Shown here: positions 41,016 through 49,853 of the stretch, piece by piece | Layout: every line of letters begins with the position of its first letter | Position numbering within the stretch: position 1 is the stretch's first letter | NCBI RefSeq assembly: GCF_025950235.1 | Contig: NZ_JAPDDT010000010.1 | Span: forward strand, 1-64,000 | DNA: 64,000 bases | Direction: 5' to 3' | DNA from: Luteolibacter arcticus | GTDB taxonomy: Bacteria > Verrucomicrobiota > Verrucomicrobiia > Verrucomicrobiales > Akkermansiaceae | Translations under genes and position numbers: made by a program | The notes under the pieces: generated by a model | Databases searched by the model: none | The model's input: the letters and a program-made list of their open reading frames with translations, nothing else | Told to the model about the DNA's origin: nothing

Positions 41016-41130
41016 CGGATTGGACTGCTAGCGCATCGTAGCCGCGGCGCGATCCAGTCGTCCATTGGATCCTCACAGCGGGAAGTCGCTCCCGCTCCGA
41101 TAGCAGACGGCCACCGCAAAAGTCACGCCG

Positions 41131-41170
41131 ACGGCGAAAATGTCCCCTCCGCCGCCGAAAGTGCCACTCC
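41131..41170. repeat. Left copy of a 34-bp direct repeat flanking the sulfotransferase gene
   Basis: CGAAAATGTCCCC, CGCCGCCGA and GTGCCACT occur here in that order; the copy at 42831-42870 repeats them with two differences in 34 bases and the same orientation. The spacing between copies is exactly 1700 bases. Confidence 0.7.
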
Positions 41171-41199
41171 CTGACACACCCCCATCGGAACTCGCCAGC

Positions 41200-42681
41200 T
41201 CAGTATCCCAGCTCCCGGCCGAGTGGACTGTCCAATGGCACACCATCCGGGATGCCGAACTGTTCCGGATGGCGGGTCCAGCGCCCGACAGCTCCCGCTT
41301 GCACGGGCTCCCTCACCTCCGCGTAGGTGGGGGAATAAACCCCGCGTTCCGCCGCCCGCAGGCGATAGTCCGCCACCTGCGGCGACTCCGGCAGCCCCAG
41401 GAAATCCAGCACCTCCCGCGCCACCTCGCCATGGTCGGCCACCAGACGCTCGTAGCGGATCTCCAAGAAGCCTTCGTCCAATAGGTCGCGCAGGCGCAGC
41501 CAGATTTCCATGCAACGCGAGAAGCAGTGCCAGGACTGTCCCCACTCGAGGAAATGGACCGAGACGTTGTTGACCGGCAATTCCTGCATGAAGCAGGACA
41601 GCAGCACGTCCTTCGGCTCGCGCAGGCAAAAGAGCACGCGGCCCTCCGGCAGCACGTTGAGGAAATGGCCGAGCAGTGGGGTGAGCGCGGGGTTTTTATC
41701 GATCAGCACGCGATCGCCGAGCGGCCCCACATTGCCCTCGTGCAGCCGCCAGTAACGTTCCGCCAGACGCTTGGACTGGGGCGGCTCACTCCAGTCCGGC
41801 GGCCCGGCCCTGTGCGAATCCCATTGCGGCGCGATGATGAAGTCGCTGAAAACCGGTGCCTCGCTGGAGACCACCACCCGCTCGTGGCTTCCGAGGATGA
41901 CCTCCAGCAACGTCGTTCCCGAGCGCGGAAAACCGGTAATCAATCCCAGCGATTGGGCGCTGCTTCCCTGCCGCTCCCGCCAGCTCCGCAAGTTCTCCCG
42001 GGTCAAGGTACGGACTTGCTCCAGCAACCCGTCCAAGGATCGCGTGCTTTGTTCCAAGGTGGCGCGGTGGGCGGCCAGCAGCGGCTGCTTGGCCAAGCGC
42101 AGCGCCGGAAATACCTCTGCGAAACGTCCGAGTTTCTGGCAACACGCGGCCCGCGCATAGTGAACGGCACTGGCCATGGAGTCGTCACTCGCACCTCTCT
42201 CTAACAAGAGTTCCAAGGCCGTGAGCGACTCTTCGGCATTCTCCGCGCGTCGGCTCATCAGCTTGGCCCGGAGCAACTGCAATTCGGGCAGCGGCCCGAA
42301 TCGCTGGAGCCCTTCCGTGAGCATCTCCTGCGCTTCGTCGGTTCGCCCGGCGCGATCGAGTGCCACCACCAGACCGGCGATGTGAGGCGCTTGCGCTTGG
42401 CCCGCTGCGCGCACCCGCTCGAGAAACTCCAGCGCGAGGTCGTAGCGACGCATTCCCAGCAGGCAATTCGCCGCCGCCTGATCCACGGCAGCCGCCGGAC
42501 CCACGCGGCGCGCGGTGCCAAACGCCTCGGCCGCCCGGCACCCCTGCCAGGTCAGCGCCAAGGCTTTGGCGTAATCGACCCATGCCACGGCGGTCCGGGT
42601 CCGCAGCGCCAATTGCCGGAATTCCCGCAGTGCTCCGTCATGGTCCCGGCGTTCCCAGAGTTGGACGGCTTTGCGGTTCAT
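41200..42681 (-). CDS. TPR-sulfotransferase family protein
   Basis: 493 aa. The first ~230 residues are TPR-like helices (AVQLWERRDHDGALREFRQL, YDLALEFLERVRAAG, RTDEAQEMLTEGLQRFG). The sulfotransferase domain follows: PAPS-binding P-loop-like ITGFPRSGTTLLEVIL (about 250-265), SSEAPVFSDFI, the 3'-phosphate site LREPKDVLLSCFMQ, and FLEIRYERLVAD. TPR-sulfotransferases act on tyrosyl or glycan substrates in other lineages; the target here is unknown. It stands alone between two 34-bp direct repeats, a hint of past mobility. Confidence 0.85.
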   Translation of the reverse strand: MNRKAVQLWERRDHDGALREFRQLALRTRTAVAWVDYAKALALTWQGCRAAEAFGTARRVGPAAAVDQAAANCLLGMRRYDLALEFLERVRAAGQAQAPHIAGLVVALDRAGRTDEAQEMLTEGLQRFGPLPELQLLRAKLMSRRAENAEESLTALELLLERGASDDSMASAVHYARAACCQKLGRFAEVFPALRLAKQPLLAAHRATLEQSTRSLDGLLEQVRTLTRENLRSWRERQGSSAQSLGLITGFPRSGTTLLEVILGSHERVVVSSEAPVFSDFIIAPQWDSHRAGPPDWSEPPQSKRLAERYWRLHEGNVGPLGDRVLIDKNPALTPLLGHFLNVLPEGRVLFCLREPKDVLLSCFMQELPVNNVSVHFLEWGQSWHCFSRCMEIWLRLRDLLDEGFLEIRYERLVADHGEVAREVLDFLGLPESPQVADYRLRAAERGVYSPTYAEVREPVQAGAVGRWTRHPEQFGIPDGVPLDSPLGRELGY

Positions 42682-42941
42682 CGTGGGTGCGTTGCTTGGG
42701 GAGGCGGCGATGCGCTCGCCCCGGCGATACGCTCACCGAGATCGGGACTTCAATCAATTCTTCCCCGCGGCGGCGCGGCTTCTTGATCGGCAGCGAACTG
42801 TCACCGCCCACGCCCGCCAAGCGCCGAAAATGTCCCCTTCGCCGCCGATAGTGCCACTACCCCAAACCCACCGCCTCCCCCGACTATACGGTTCATCGGG
42901 TGGGCAATTCATGCCTTCCGGAAGACCTCAATCCTCCTTCA
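42682..42941. repeat. Spacer holding the right copy of the 34-bp direct repeat
   Basis: The right copy of the repeat is at 42831-42870 (core 42835-42868). The remainder is GC-rich with no ORF I would call. The upstream region of the next plus-strand gene begins here; no clear promoter was found. Confidence 0.55.
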
Positions 42942-44681
42942 ATGAAAATCACACTCTTGAAATGGTGCCGCCTCGCGGCCATGGGCCTCGCCGGCCTCGC
43001 CATGTGCCACGCTCTCCAAGCCGCCGAACTGCTCAACGGCGGCTTCGATAACGGGAAGACCAACTGGACCGGCACCTTCAAAGCCGGCAACGCGGGCGGC
43101 AACGGTTGGGGTACCAACTACTTCAGCAACAGCTACCCCACCGACAGCACCTTCGCCACTAGCGTGGATAGCACGATCAAGCAGACCCTCAGCGGTGCGG
43201 CCAATACCTTCGTGGAAGGAACGACCTACACCTTGAGCATGTCGATCTTCGGCGCAAACAACTGGGCCACCGGAGCCCCGGTCCTGTGGAGCCTGGGCTT
43301 TACCGCCGACGGCAGCCTGCTGGCGACCGACCATTGGTTCTCCGAAGAATTCAGCGCCTCAACCGTAGGAGCCGGAAATGGCGGCACCATCCCCGACGAC
43401 CACATCACCACCGTCGGTCCCGGCAGCACCGGCTTGAGAACCGTGACCTTCAGCTATACCGCCACCGCCGCGGACGTCGGCAAGGTGATCGGCGTCCAAC
43501 TCGGGGGGAACACCCAAACCAAATACACCCTGGCTGCGGGCGCTCCCACGCCGGGCGCGTACTATGGAATGATGGACAGCGTCACCTTCAGTTCGAGTTC
43601 TGCCAGTCTAAGGACTTTCACCAGTGATCTGGAAGTGCTCGACGGTAACGGCTTCTATCTCAACTGGTCCATCGAGAAACCGGAGCTAATCGGCACCCTG
43701 ACCCTCAATAGCGGCAGCGGTCCACTCGATGTGAAGCCCGATACCGATCTCGAAACCGGCGAAGGATTCATCTTCGTGAATCCAACGGTGGCGACCACCT
43801 ACACGCTCCTCCTGAATGGTTCACAACAGGGTCAGGTGACGGTGCATGCCGGCAAGGCACTCACTCTCACCAAGACTGCCCGGGTCGCCATTGCCCCTTC
43901 CTACCAGGTCACCTTGAACTGGAGTGTCCAACCCGTCGGTGCATCGGTCAGCCTGTCGGACGGGTTCTCCTCCATCGACGTGACCGCCGACACCGACCCC
44001 GAAACCGGCCTCGGCTCGAAGCAGGTCACGGTGCCCAACCCTTCGACGATCTTCACCCTCTCGGCAAACGGCAGCCCGCTGGTGGTCAGCACCCGTGTCC
44101 TGCGCGAGACCAGCAACACGGCGGCCTTCTCCATCAACTCGGCATCGATTATAAACGGACAGCCCATCACCGTCACCTGGACCGGGGCTGCCGCAGCAGA
44201 GAAAGACTGGATCGGGATCTATGCAGTGGGCGAAACCCCGGGCATCGAATACGCGGACGCTTGGAACTATCTCAGTGGCAATAGAACCCCGGCTGCCGGA
44301 TTTACCGACGGTTCAATGTCCTTCACCCTGCCCGTGGGGGACTACTACGCCGTGCTGTTGCTCAATGATGGCTATGACATCGCCCAAGGGCCGATCTTGT
44401 TCAGCGTTGTCGAGCCGCCGCCGGTGGATGAGCCGATCAAGGTCACCTCGATCAACAAGGGAGCCAACAGCGTGTCCTTGGTTTGGGAATCAAAGGCGGG
44501 CGTTGCATATGACATCTACGCCTCCGACAGCCTGCAGGGTGATCCCTTGGTCGACTGGGACGAAGTGAGCCTCGCGCTTCCATCCGACGGTGATGACACC
44601 ACGGACTTTACGGAGACCTTCGAGTCGGGCGCGCCGGGCCGCCGCTTCTACAAAATCTACGAGGTGCCCGCCACTCCCTGA
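42942..44681 (+). CDS. Large secreted beta-sandwich protein with a DWIGIY domain
   Basis: 579 aa from MKITLLKWCRLAAMGLAGLA, signal peptide to about residue 28. The N-terminal ~200 residues resemble a carbohydrate-binding jelly roll (ELLNGGFDNGKTNWTGTFKA). Two Ig-like repeats follow, around TLTLNSGSGPLDVKPDTDLE and SVSLSDGFSSIDVTADTDPE, which look alike. A ~95-aa DWIGIY module comes next (AEKDWIGIYAVGETPGIEYA...VGDYYAVLLLNDGYDIAQGP), then a fibronectin-like C-terminus. Function unknown. Its DWIGIY module recurs three times in the next gene, so the two proteins are related in build. Confidence 0.72.
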   Translation: MKITLLKWCRLAAMGLAGLAMCHALQAAELLNGGFDNGKTNWTGTFKAGNAGGNGWGTNYFSNSYPTDSTFATSVDSTIKQTLSGAANTFVEGTTYTLSMSIFGANNWATGAPVLWSLGFTADGSLLATDHWFSEEFSASTVGAGNGGTIPDDHITTVGPGSTGLRTVTFSYTATAADVGKVIGVQLGGNTQTKYTLAAGAPTPGAYYGMMDSVTFSSSSASLRTFTSDLEVLDGNGFYLNWSIEKPELIGTLTLNSGSGPLDVKPDTDLETGEGFIFVNPTVATTYTLLLNGSQQGQVTVHAGKALTLTKTARVAIAPSYQVTLNWSVQPVGASVSLSDGFSSIDVTADTDPETGLGSKQVTVPNPSTIFTLSANGSPLVVSTRVLRETSNTAAFSINSASIINGQPITVTWTGAAAAEKDWIGIYAVGETPGIEYADAWNYLSGNRTPAAGFTDGSMSFTLPVGDYYAVLLLNDGYDIAQGPILFSVVEPPPVDEPIKVTSINKGANSVSLVWESKAGVAYDIYASDSLQGDPLVDWDEVSLALPSDGDDTTDFTETFESGAPGRRFYKIYEVPATP

Positions 44682-44831
44682 AGATCGCCGCCTTTCGCAG
44701 GACATTTTCTGGAACCGAGGTCGACCGGGCCGCTCCGCCATCTGCGGAGCGGCCCATTCTTCGAAAATGCCCGGCCATCCGTCGAATTCGCCCTCTCTGC
44801 AAAATCCAAATCTTCCCACACGCTCTTTGTC

Positions 44832-47591
44832 GTGAATCGTTCCCAGTTCCTCCGTCTTTCCACTGTCGGTGCCGCCGCCTTCGCCTTCCGACCCCGCTGG
44901 GCGATGGGTGCCATCAACTACGATTTCCAAGGCACCCCGGCCGGGCTACGGCCCTACCTCCAGACCCCGCGGCCGGACTCGGTCTGGGTGTCCTGGTGGA
45001 CGGATGCCAACACACAAACCCACGTCGATTTCGGCACCTCCGCGGGTGCGCTGACGCAAACCGTCAGCGGGACGGTGAATGCGATGGGCACGAACTATCG
45101 CTACCACAGCGTGCGGCTCACGGGACTCCAGCCGAACACCTATTACTACTACAGGGCTCGTACTGAGAACGTCACCTCGGAGGTCTTCCGCTTCCGCACG
45201 CCGAAGGCGATCGGCACGGCGACCGGGAAGTTCCGCGTGATGGTCATCGGCGACAACCAGATCATCGATCCGGAGCAGCGCCGCTACGAACGTCTCGTCG
45301 AACGCGCCAAGAAGAAGGTGGAGGACCTCTATGGCGCGCCGATCGAGGAGGCGATCGATCTCGTGCTGATGCCCGGCGACCAGGTGGACGTCGGCACGCT
45401 GGAGCACTACCGCCATTTGCATTTCAAGTTCTGCGGCTGGATCTCTCCCAACGTGCCGATCATGACCACGATCGGCAACCACGAGACCTACAGCGATCCG
45501 GGCCTCGCGAATTACAAGGCGATCTTCCGCTACGATGACCTGACCTGCCTCGGCGTCACCAGCACGGATCCCGAGGTCTACTACGCCTATCAGCTCGCGA
45601 ACATCGCCTTCGTCCACACCTCCAGCGAGCACACCACCGCGGCCCAAACGACCTGGGTGCAGAACGTCGTCAACGCGGCCAATGCCGCGCCCGGCCTCGA
45701 TTGGATGATCAGCCTCTGCCACCGCCCCTATCAGGCGGAGCAATACATCGGCGACATCTCCAACTGGCTGCGCACCACCGCCATGCCGGTGCTCGCGCAA
45801 ACGCAGAAGCACGTGCTGAACATCGGTGCGCACCATCACCTCTACGCACGCGGCCAGACGCGCGAGTGGCCGGTCTATCACATCATCTCCGGCGGCAGCG
45901 CCTGGGACCAGTTCTGGGGCCAGTCGACCGAGTCGAACTACGACGATGTCCAGAAGACCATCGCCCACTGGTCATGGCAATTGATCGAGTTCGACCTCGA
46001 TGCCCGCACCATGGACGTCCGCTGCTTTTCCGAAGCCAACGTGCGTTTCCCCACCGCGACCCGCTGGTCGTACAACAGCCGGCTGGTGGACCAGTTCGCC
46101 CGCAAGCTCGGTGTCACCGCCGCCCCGCAGAAGCCGTCATTGACCAATACCTTCAGCGCTCCCGTGGCGCTGCCGGTCGAACTCACGAGTTCGCCCTACC
46201 AGACAGCGAGCAGCGAACCGATGAACAGCACCTGGTTCCAGGTCGCCGCGGACGCTGGCTTCACCAATCTCAAGATCGACCGCATCCGCGACGTGGAGAA
46301 TCTCTACGGCGACACCGGCGCGCCGCTGTATGAACCGGTGAACACGCATGCCGGCGTGGATATCCTGCGCTTTACAATCGCCACCTCGGGACTGCCGAAT
46401 GGAACCTACCACGCCCGGGTCCGCCACCGGGACACGAACACCTTGTGGTCATCATGGTCGAACGCGGTGAGCTTCACGATCCAAGGCAGCGTCGCCGCGG
46501 ATGCGAAGCTCACGCTTCAGAAGACCGTCTATCCTCCCAACGAGAACATCGGCGTCGCCTTCGAGAACGGCGCAGGCCACGTCAGGGACTGGATCGGCAT
46601 CTATCAGAAGGGCCAGACACCGGGGCCCACTGGCTCCACCACTTGGTACTATCTCAACAACACCACCGGCGCTCCCGGGACGGCGATCCGCAACGGCTCG
46701 CTGAACTTCACCCACGACCTGCCCGTCGGCGAATGGTTCGTGGCCTTCTTCACGGCAGACGGCTACACCGAGATCGCCCCGCGCGTGCCCTTCTACGTGG
46801 GCAGCATGGTGACGCTCACTGCCACCGAGGAGGCCTACGACGAGGGCGAAACCGCGCGCATCAATTTCACCGGTGCTCCCGGTGGAGCGCAGGACTGGAT
46901 CGGCATCTATCAGGTCGGCACCAGTCCCGGCTCGACGGAGGCCGTGACATGGCAACGCGCCGGCCAAGCCGCCGGCTTCCGCGATTTCACCGCACTGGCG
47001 AAGGGCTACTACTACGCCGCCTTCATGGTGAACAACGGCTACCAGGAAATCAGCACGCGTGTTCCATTCTCGGTTGGCACGCTGATTTCCACCGTCAGTA
47101 TGGAATCCGCGCAGGTCCAGCAGGGCAGCGACTTCAACGTGAACTTCAGCAACGGCCCCGGCATCCCCAAGGACTGGATCGGGATTTTCAAGGAAGGCGA
47201 GGTCCCGGGAGTGAACGTGCTCACTGCCTACATCTACTTCGCCGGCGCCACTTCGGGCAGCGTGACCTTCCATCTGCCGGAGCTCCCGCCGGGCAACTAC
47301 TTCCTGGCGATGTTCACGAACGACTCCTACACCGAAGTCTCCAACCGCGTGACTTTTAGCGTCGTGGGAAAAGCTCCCCTTGAGTTCGAGCAGGCCGAGC
47401 TTGAGGGAAATCAGATGCGCCTGCGCTGGAAGTCGGAGCCGGGAAAGACCTACAAGGTCCAGAAAAGCGACCTCGTGAACGGCTGGTCCGACGTGCGCAG
47501 CGTCACTGCCACCGCCACCAGCCATGAGGAATTGGTGCCCGTGAATCTTGCCACCGAACCGAAGTGCTTCTTCCGCGTGACCGACGAGTGA
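44832..47591 (+). CDS. Secreted purple-acid-phosphatase-like metallophosphoesterase with three DWIGIY modules
   Basis: 919 aa, GTG start. A signal peptide-like N-terminus (MNRSQFLRLSTVGAAAFAF) has only one Arg, so Tat export is uncertain. A fibronectin-like domain (about 30-125) is followed by the calcineurin-like phosphatase: MVIGDNQII, LMPGDQVDVG, GNHETYSD, HRPYQAEQYI and GAHHHLYAR. After residue ~540 come three ~95-aa repeats with (R/Q/K)DWIGI(Y/F) and a GYxEI(A/S)xRVPF-like end, then a short C-terminal domain. The DWIGIY modules resemble the fn3-like domain of plant purple acid phosphatases or SKICH domains. It would release phosphate outside the cytoplasm. Confidence 0.8.
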   Translation: MNRSQFLRLSTVGAAAFAFRPRWAMGAINYDFQGTPAGLRPYLQTPRPDSVWVSWWTDANTQTHVDFGTSAGALTQTVSGTVNAMGTNYRYHSVRLTGLQPNTYYYYRARTENVTSEVFRFRTPKAIGTATGKFRVMVIGDNQIIDPEQRRYERLVERAKKKVEDLYGAPIEEAIDLVLMPGDQVDVGTLEHYRHLHFKFCGWISPNVPIMTTIGNHETYSDPGLANYKAIFRYDDLTCLGVTSTDPEVYYAYQLANIAFVHTSSEHTTAAQTTWVQNVVNAANAAPGLDWMISLCHRPYQAEQYIGDISNWLRTTAMPVLAQTQKHVLNIGAHHHLYARGQTREWPVYHIISGGSAWDQFWGQSTESNYDDVQKTIAHWSWQLIEFDLDARTMDVRCFSEANVRFPTATRWSYNSRLVDQFARKLGVTAAPQKPSLTNTFSAPVALPVELTSSPYQTASSEPMNSTWFQVAADAGFTNLKIDRIRDVENLYGDTGAPLYEPVNTHAGVDILRFTIATSGLPNGTYHARVRHRDTNTLWSSWSNAVSFTIQGSVAADAKLTLQKTVYPPNENIGVAFENGAGHVRDWIGIYQKGQTPGPTGSTTWYYLNNTTGAPGTAIRNGSLNFTHDLPVGEWFVAFFTADGYTEIAPRVPFYVGSMVTLTATEEAYDEGETARINFTGAPGGAQDWIGIYQVGTSPGSTEAVTWQRAGQAAGFRDFTALAKGYYYAAFMVNNGYQEISTRVPFSVGTLISTVSMESAQVQQGSDFNVNFSNGPGIPKDWIGIFKEGEVPGVNVLTAYIYFAGATSGSVTFHLPELPPGNYFLAMFTNDSYTEVSNRVTFSVVGKAPLEFEQAELEGNQMRLRWKSEPGKTYKVQKSDLVNGWSDVRSVTATATSHEELVPVNLATEPKCFFRVTDE

Positions 47592-47592
47592 T

Positions 47593-48885
47593 TCACGAGC
47601 CGGGAGCTAGCTTCGCGCGGCCGAGAAAATAAACCGAGGCCGCTAGTAGCAACGGCAGCCCGCCAATGGCGAGCCACAGGCTGAAGTCACGGAAGAACTC
47701 CAGCCGGCTCGCCTCGCCGGCAAACACATCGCGATAAAGCATCATCCCCACCGACCCGGAGTAGCCGAGCGCATCGGCCAGATAGATCGCAAACACCGCC
47801 GTCCCCGAAAAGCGGGTGGCGGCGATGATGCGGTCGAAGAGCACGCTGCCGAAGGGCACGTAGGTCAGGTAAGCACCGAAGCCGCCCGCCATCATCCAGG
47901 TTTCGCCACCGATCTTCCCGGCGCGGAACATCAGCGTCGAAGCGCCGAGCACCACCATCCCCGAGATCATCAGCAGGCATACCGTCGCCAGACCGCGGCG
48001 CGCGCCCTTCACGAGAAAGGCCAGCCCTAACAGCAGCATCACGCCGAACGCCACCGGCCGCTCGGTCCTCGAAAACGCCGCCGCATCGGCAATGCCCATT
48101 TCAGCGAAAAGGTCGGATTGATAGCTGTCACGAAAATCCCGGTAGGCGGTGAGGAACAGGTAAAAGAAGCAGAGCAGGATCAGCCCCGGCAGGAAGCGCT
48201 TGGCGAAGGCCAGCCGCTCACCGCGATTCATCACCTGGCGGCGGGCGCGCAGCATCTCATCCTCCGCGGAGGGTGGCGGCAGCAGCGAAAGCAGCCCGAC
48301 CGATGCCGCGAACGGAATTACGAACAGGGCACCGGTGGTGAAAGGCATCCAGTACTCGGCCACGCCTTTCTCCAGCAGCCACGCACCGATCCGTTTCACC
48401 TCGCCGCTGGCGAGGATGTACGAGCAGGACAGCGCCGCGAGCAGCAGCTCGGAGACCTTCCTGCCCTCAAGATAACGCACCACCAGCCCCCACACCACGC
48501 CGAGCGGCATGCCATTGAAGAACAGTGCCACGGGCTTCCACCCGACCGGCAACACCGCGAACCCGAGCAGCGCGAGCCACGAGACGCCGATGCACGCGAG
48601 CAAGGCACCGCCGAGCCGGGCGCGCGGCAGCTCCGAGCAAAACTTGACACCGGCGAACTTCGAAACGCAGTAGCCTAGCACCTGGGCGATCAGGAAGATG
48701 GTCTTTGCCTCAATGAGCCGGCCCGCAATGGCGACCTGGAGTTGGGCACCATCATACCCCGCAGCGGCGAACGGCCGCCGGAAGGCATACATGCAATAAT
48801 AGCACGAAAACGCCGCTAGCGACGCGAAGACCGTGAAGAGCAACTGATTCCGCTCCAAGGAAGATCGCAGCTTCGTAACGGCCAT
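47593..48885 (-). CDS. DUF5690 family polytopic membrane protein
   Basis: 430 aa, about 10-12 predicted helices. The N-terminal motif FASLAAFSCYYCMYAFRRPF and TIFLIAQVLGYCVSKFAGVK match the DUF5690 family, MFS-like proteins of unknown substrate found in Bacteroidetes and Verrucomicrobia. It diverges from a tetR gene with 252 bases between the starts, in which a CRP-type palindrome lies. Confidence 0.8.
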   Translation of the reverse strand: MAVTKLRSSLERNQLLFTVFASLAAFSCYYCMYAFRRPFAAAGYDGAQLQVAIAGRLIEAKTIFLIAQVLGYCVSKFAGVKFCSELPRARLGGALLACIGVSWLALLGFAVLPVGWKPVALFFNGMPLGVVWGLVVRYLEGRKVSELLLAALSCSYILASGEVKRIGAWLLEKGVAEYWMPFTTGALFVIPFAASVGLLSLLPPPSAEDEMLRARRQVMNRGERLAFAKRFLPGLILLCFFYLFLTAYRDFRDSYQSDLFAEMGIADAAAFSRTERPVAFGVMLLLGLAFLVKGARRGLATVCLLMISGMVVLGASTLMFRAGKIGGETWMMAGGFGAYLTYVPFGSVLFDRIIAATRFSGTAVFAIYLADALGYSGSVGMMLYRDVFAGEASRLEFFRDFSLWLAIGGLPLLLAASVYFLGRAKLAPGS

Positions 48886-49018
48886 TCGCAGGAACTCTGA
48901 TCGTTACGCCCAGTGTCGCCAATCCTCCAATTCGGGCGAAACTGCCCCGACGGTCCGCTGGCGTTCGTCCCCGCCAATTGATTTGGACCCGACGGGGAAT
49001 TCCCACCCTTTGAAAACC

Positions 49019-49040
49019 GCTTGTGAAAATTTTCACAAGC
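49019..49040. promoter_or_regulatory. CRP/FNR-type perfect palindrome between DUF5690 and tetR genes
   Basis: A 22-base perfect inverted repeat contains TGTGA-AAATTT-TCACA, followed by the same AGCTCG as in the copy near ndh. It is 134 bases from the DUF5690 start and 98 bases from the tetR start. CRP-like binding is inferred from the exact half-sites and N6 spacing. Confidence 0.7.
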
Positions 49041-49094
49041 TCGCAATTCCATGCCTTCCATAAGGTTGCGTAAAACCCCGGAGTGCCTGTTTAA

Positions 49095-49106
49095 TCAATC
49101 GTTTGA
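49095..49106. promoter_or_regulatory. Candidate TetR operator
   Basis: TCAATCGTTTGA, with TCAA/TTGA inverted half-sites, lies 32 bases before the chosen tetR start in an AT-rich patch that also contains TTGACA (49103-49108). TetR-family repressors usually bind such a site in their own promoter. No second copy was found. Confidence 0.4.
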
Positions 49107-49137
49107 CACCCCGGGGGACCGGCACAAGGTTCCCGGC

Positions 49138-49839
49138 ATGAGCGCAGTTGCAGGAGATTCCAAGGTCGCCACCAAGCAGCGTTTGATCGAAGCCGCGGAG
49201 GAATTGTTTGCCGACGAGGGCTTCGACCGGGTCTCGGTCCGCGACATCACCACCAAGGCCGGCGCGAATGTGGCGGCCGTCAATTACCACTTCGGGAGCC
49301 GCGAGGGACTGATCGCCGTGGTGCTGACCCGCTACATCAATCCGGTCAACGAGGAGCGCCTCGCCCGCCTCGAAGCGCTGGAACGCCGCGCCGCCGGCAA
49401 GCCCGTGCCGATTGAGGAAATTCTCGACGCTTTCATCCGCCCTTTCGCCACCCAAGTGCGGCGATCGGAACTTTCCGAGAAGATCTTCTTCAAGCTGATG
49501 GGCCGCATGTTCGGCCACGGCTGCGACATGCCGCCGGTGGTGGACCAACTTTTCACCACCATGGCCACGCGTTTCTTCAAGGCCTTCGCCCGCTCCGTTC
49601 CGGGTCTGGCCGCGGACGATATCTGGTGGCGCATCCACCTCATGTCCGGCTCGATGATCCACACCATGGCGCATGGCGAAAAGCTCCAGCGCCTGTCCGG
49701 TGGCGAGGCGGGCAATCCGACCATGGAGCAGACGCTTTCGCGCTTCATCCGCTTCGCCGCCGCCGGCATGCGCCAAGGCAGCGAGGCTGTTTCGGATGAA
49801 ACCAAGCCGCAGGGACCCCAGGTGGAGTTCCCCTTCTAA
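49138..49839 (+). CDS. TetR/AcrR-family repressor of the efflux operon
   Basis: 233 aa from MSAVAGDSKVATKQRLIEAA. The N-terminal HTH is standard: KQRLIEAAEELFADEGFDRV, then VRDITTKAGANVAAVNYHFG. The C-terminal half (LSEKIFFKLMGRMFGHGCDM, ADDIWWRIHLMSGSMIHTM) resembles the CecR/DUF1956 type. It is the first gene of an operon whose next three genes encode OMF, MFP and RND, with only 14 bases to the next start; it almost certainly represses them in response to a ligand. An upstream ATG at 49051 would put the candidate operator inside the coding region and is rejected. Confidence 0.88.
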   Translation: MSAVAGDSKVATKQRLIEAAEELFADEGFDRVSVRDITTKAGANVAAVNYHFGSREGLIAVVLTRYINPVNEERLARLEALERRAAGKPVPIEEILDAFIRPFATQVRRSELSEKIFFKLMGRMFGHGCDMPPVVDQLFTTMATRFFKAFARSVPGLAADDIWWRIHLMSGSMIHTMAHGEKLQRLSGGEAGNPTMEQTLSRFIRFAAAGMRQGSEAVSDETKPQGPQVEFPF

Positions 49840-49853
49840 TTTAGGCCTCCTGC

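Noticed and set aside
41016..41199. Insertion sequence at the sulfotransferase gene
   Set aside because: No transposase remnant and no inverted ends; only the direct repeats support mobility.
44832..44900. Tat signal for the phosphatase
   Set aside because: The N-terminus NRSQFLRLS has a single Arg at the motif; a Sec-type signal is equally likely, so Tat was not called.
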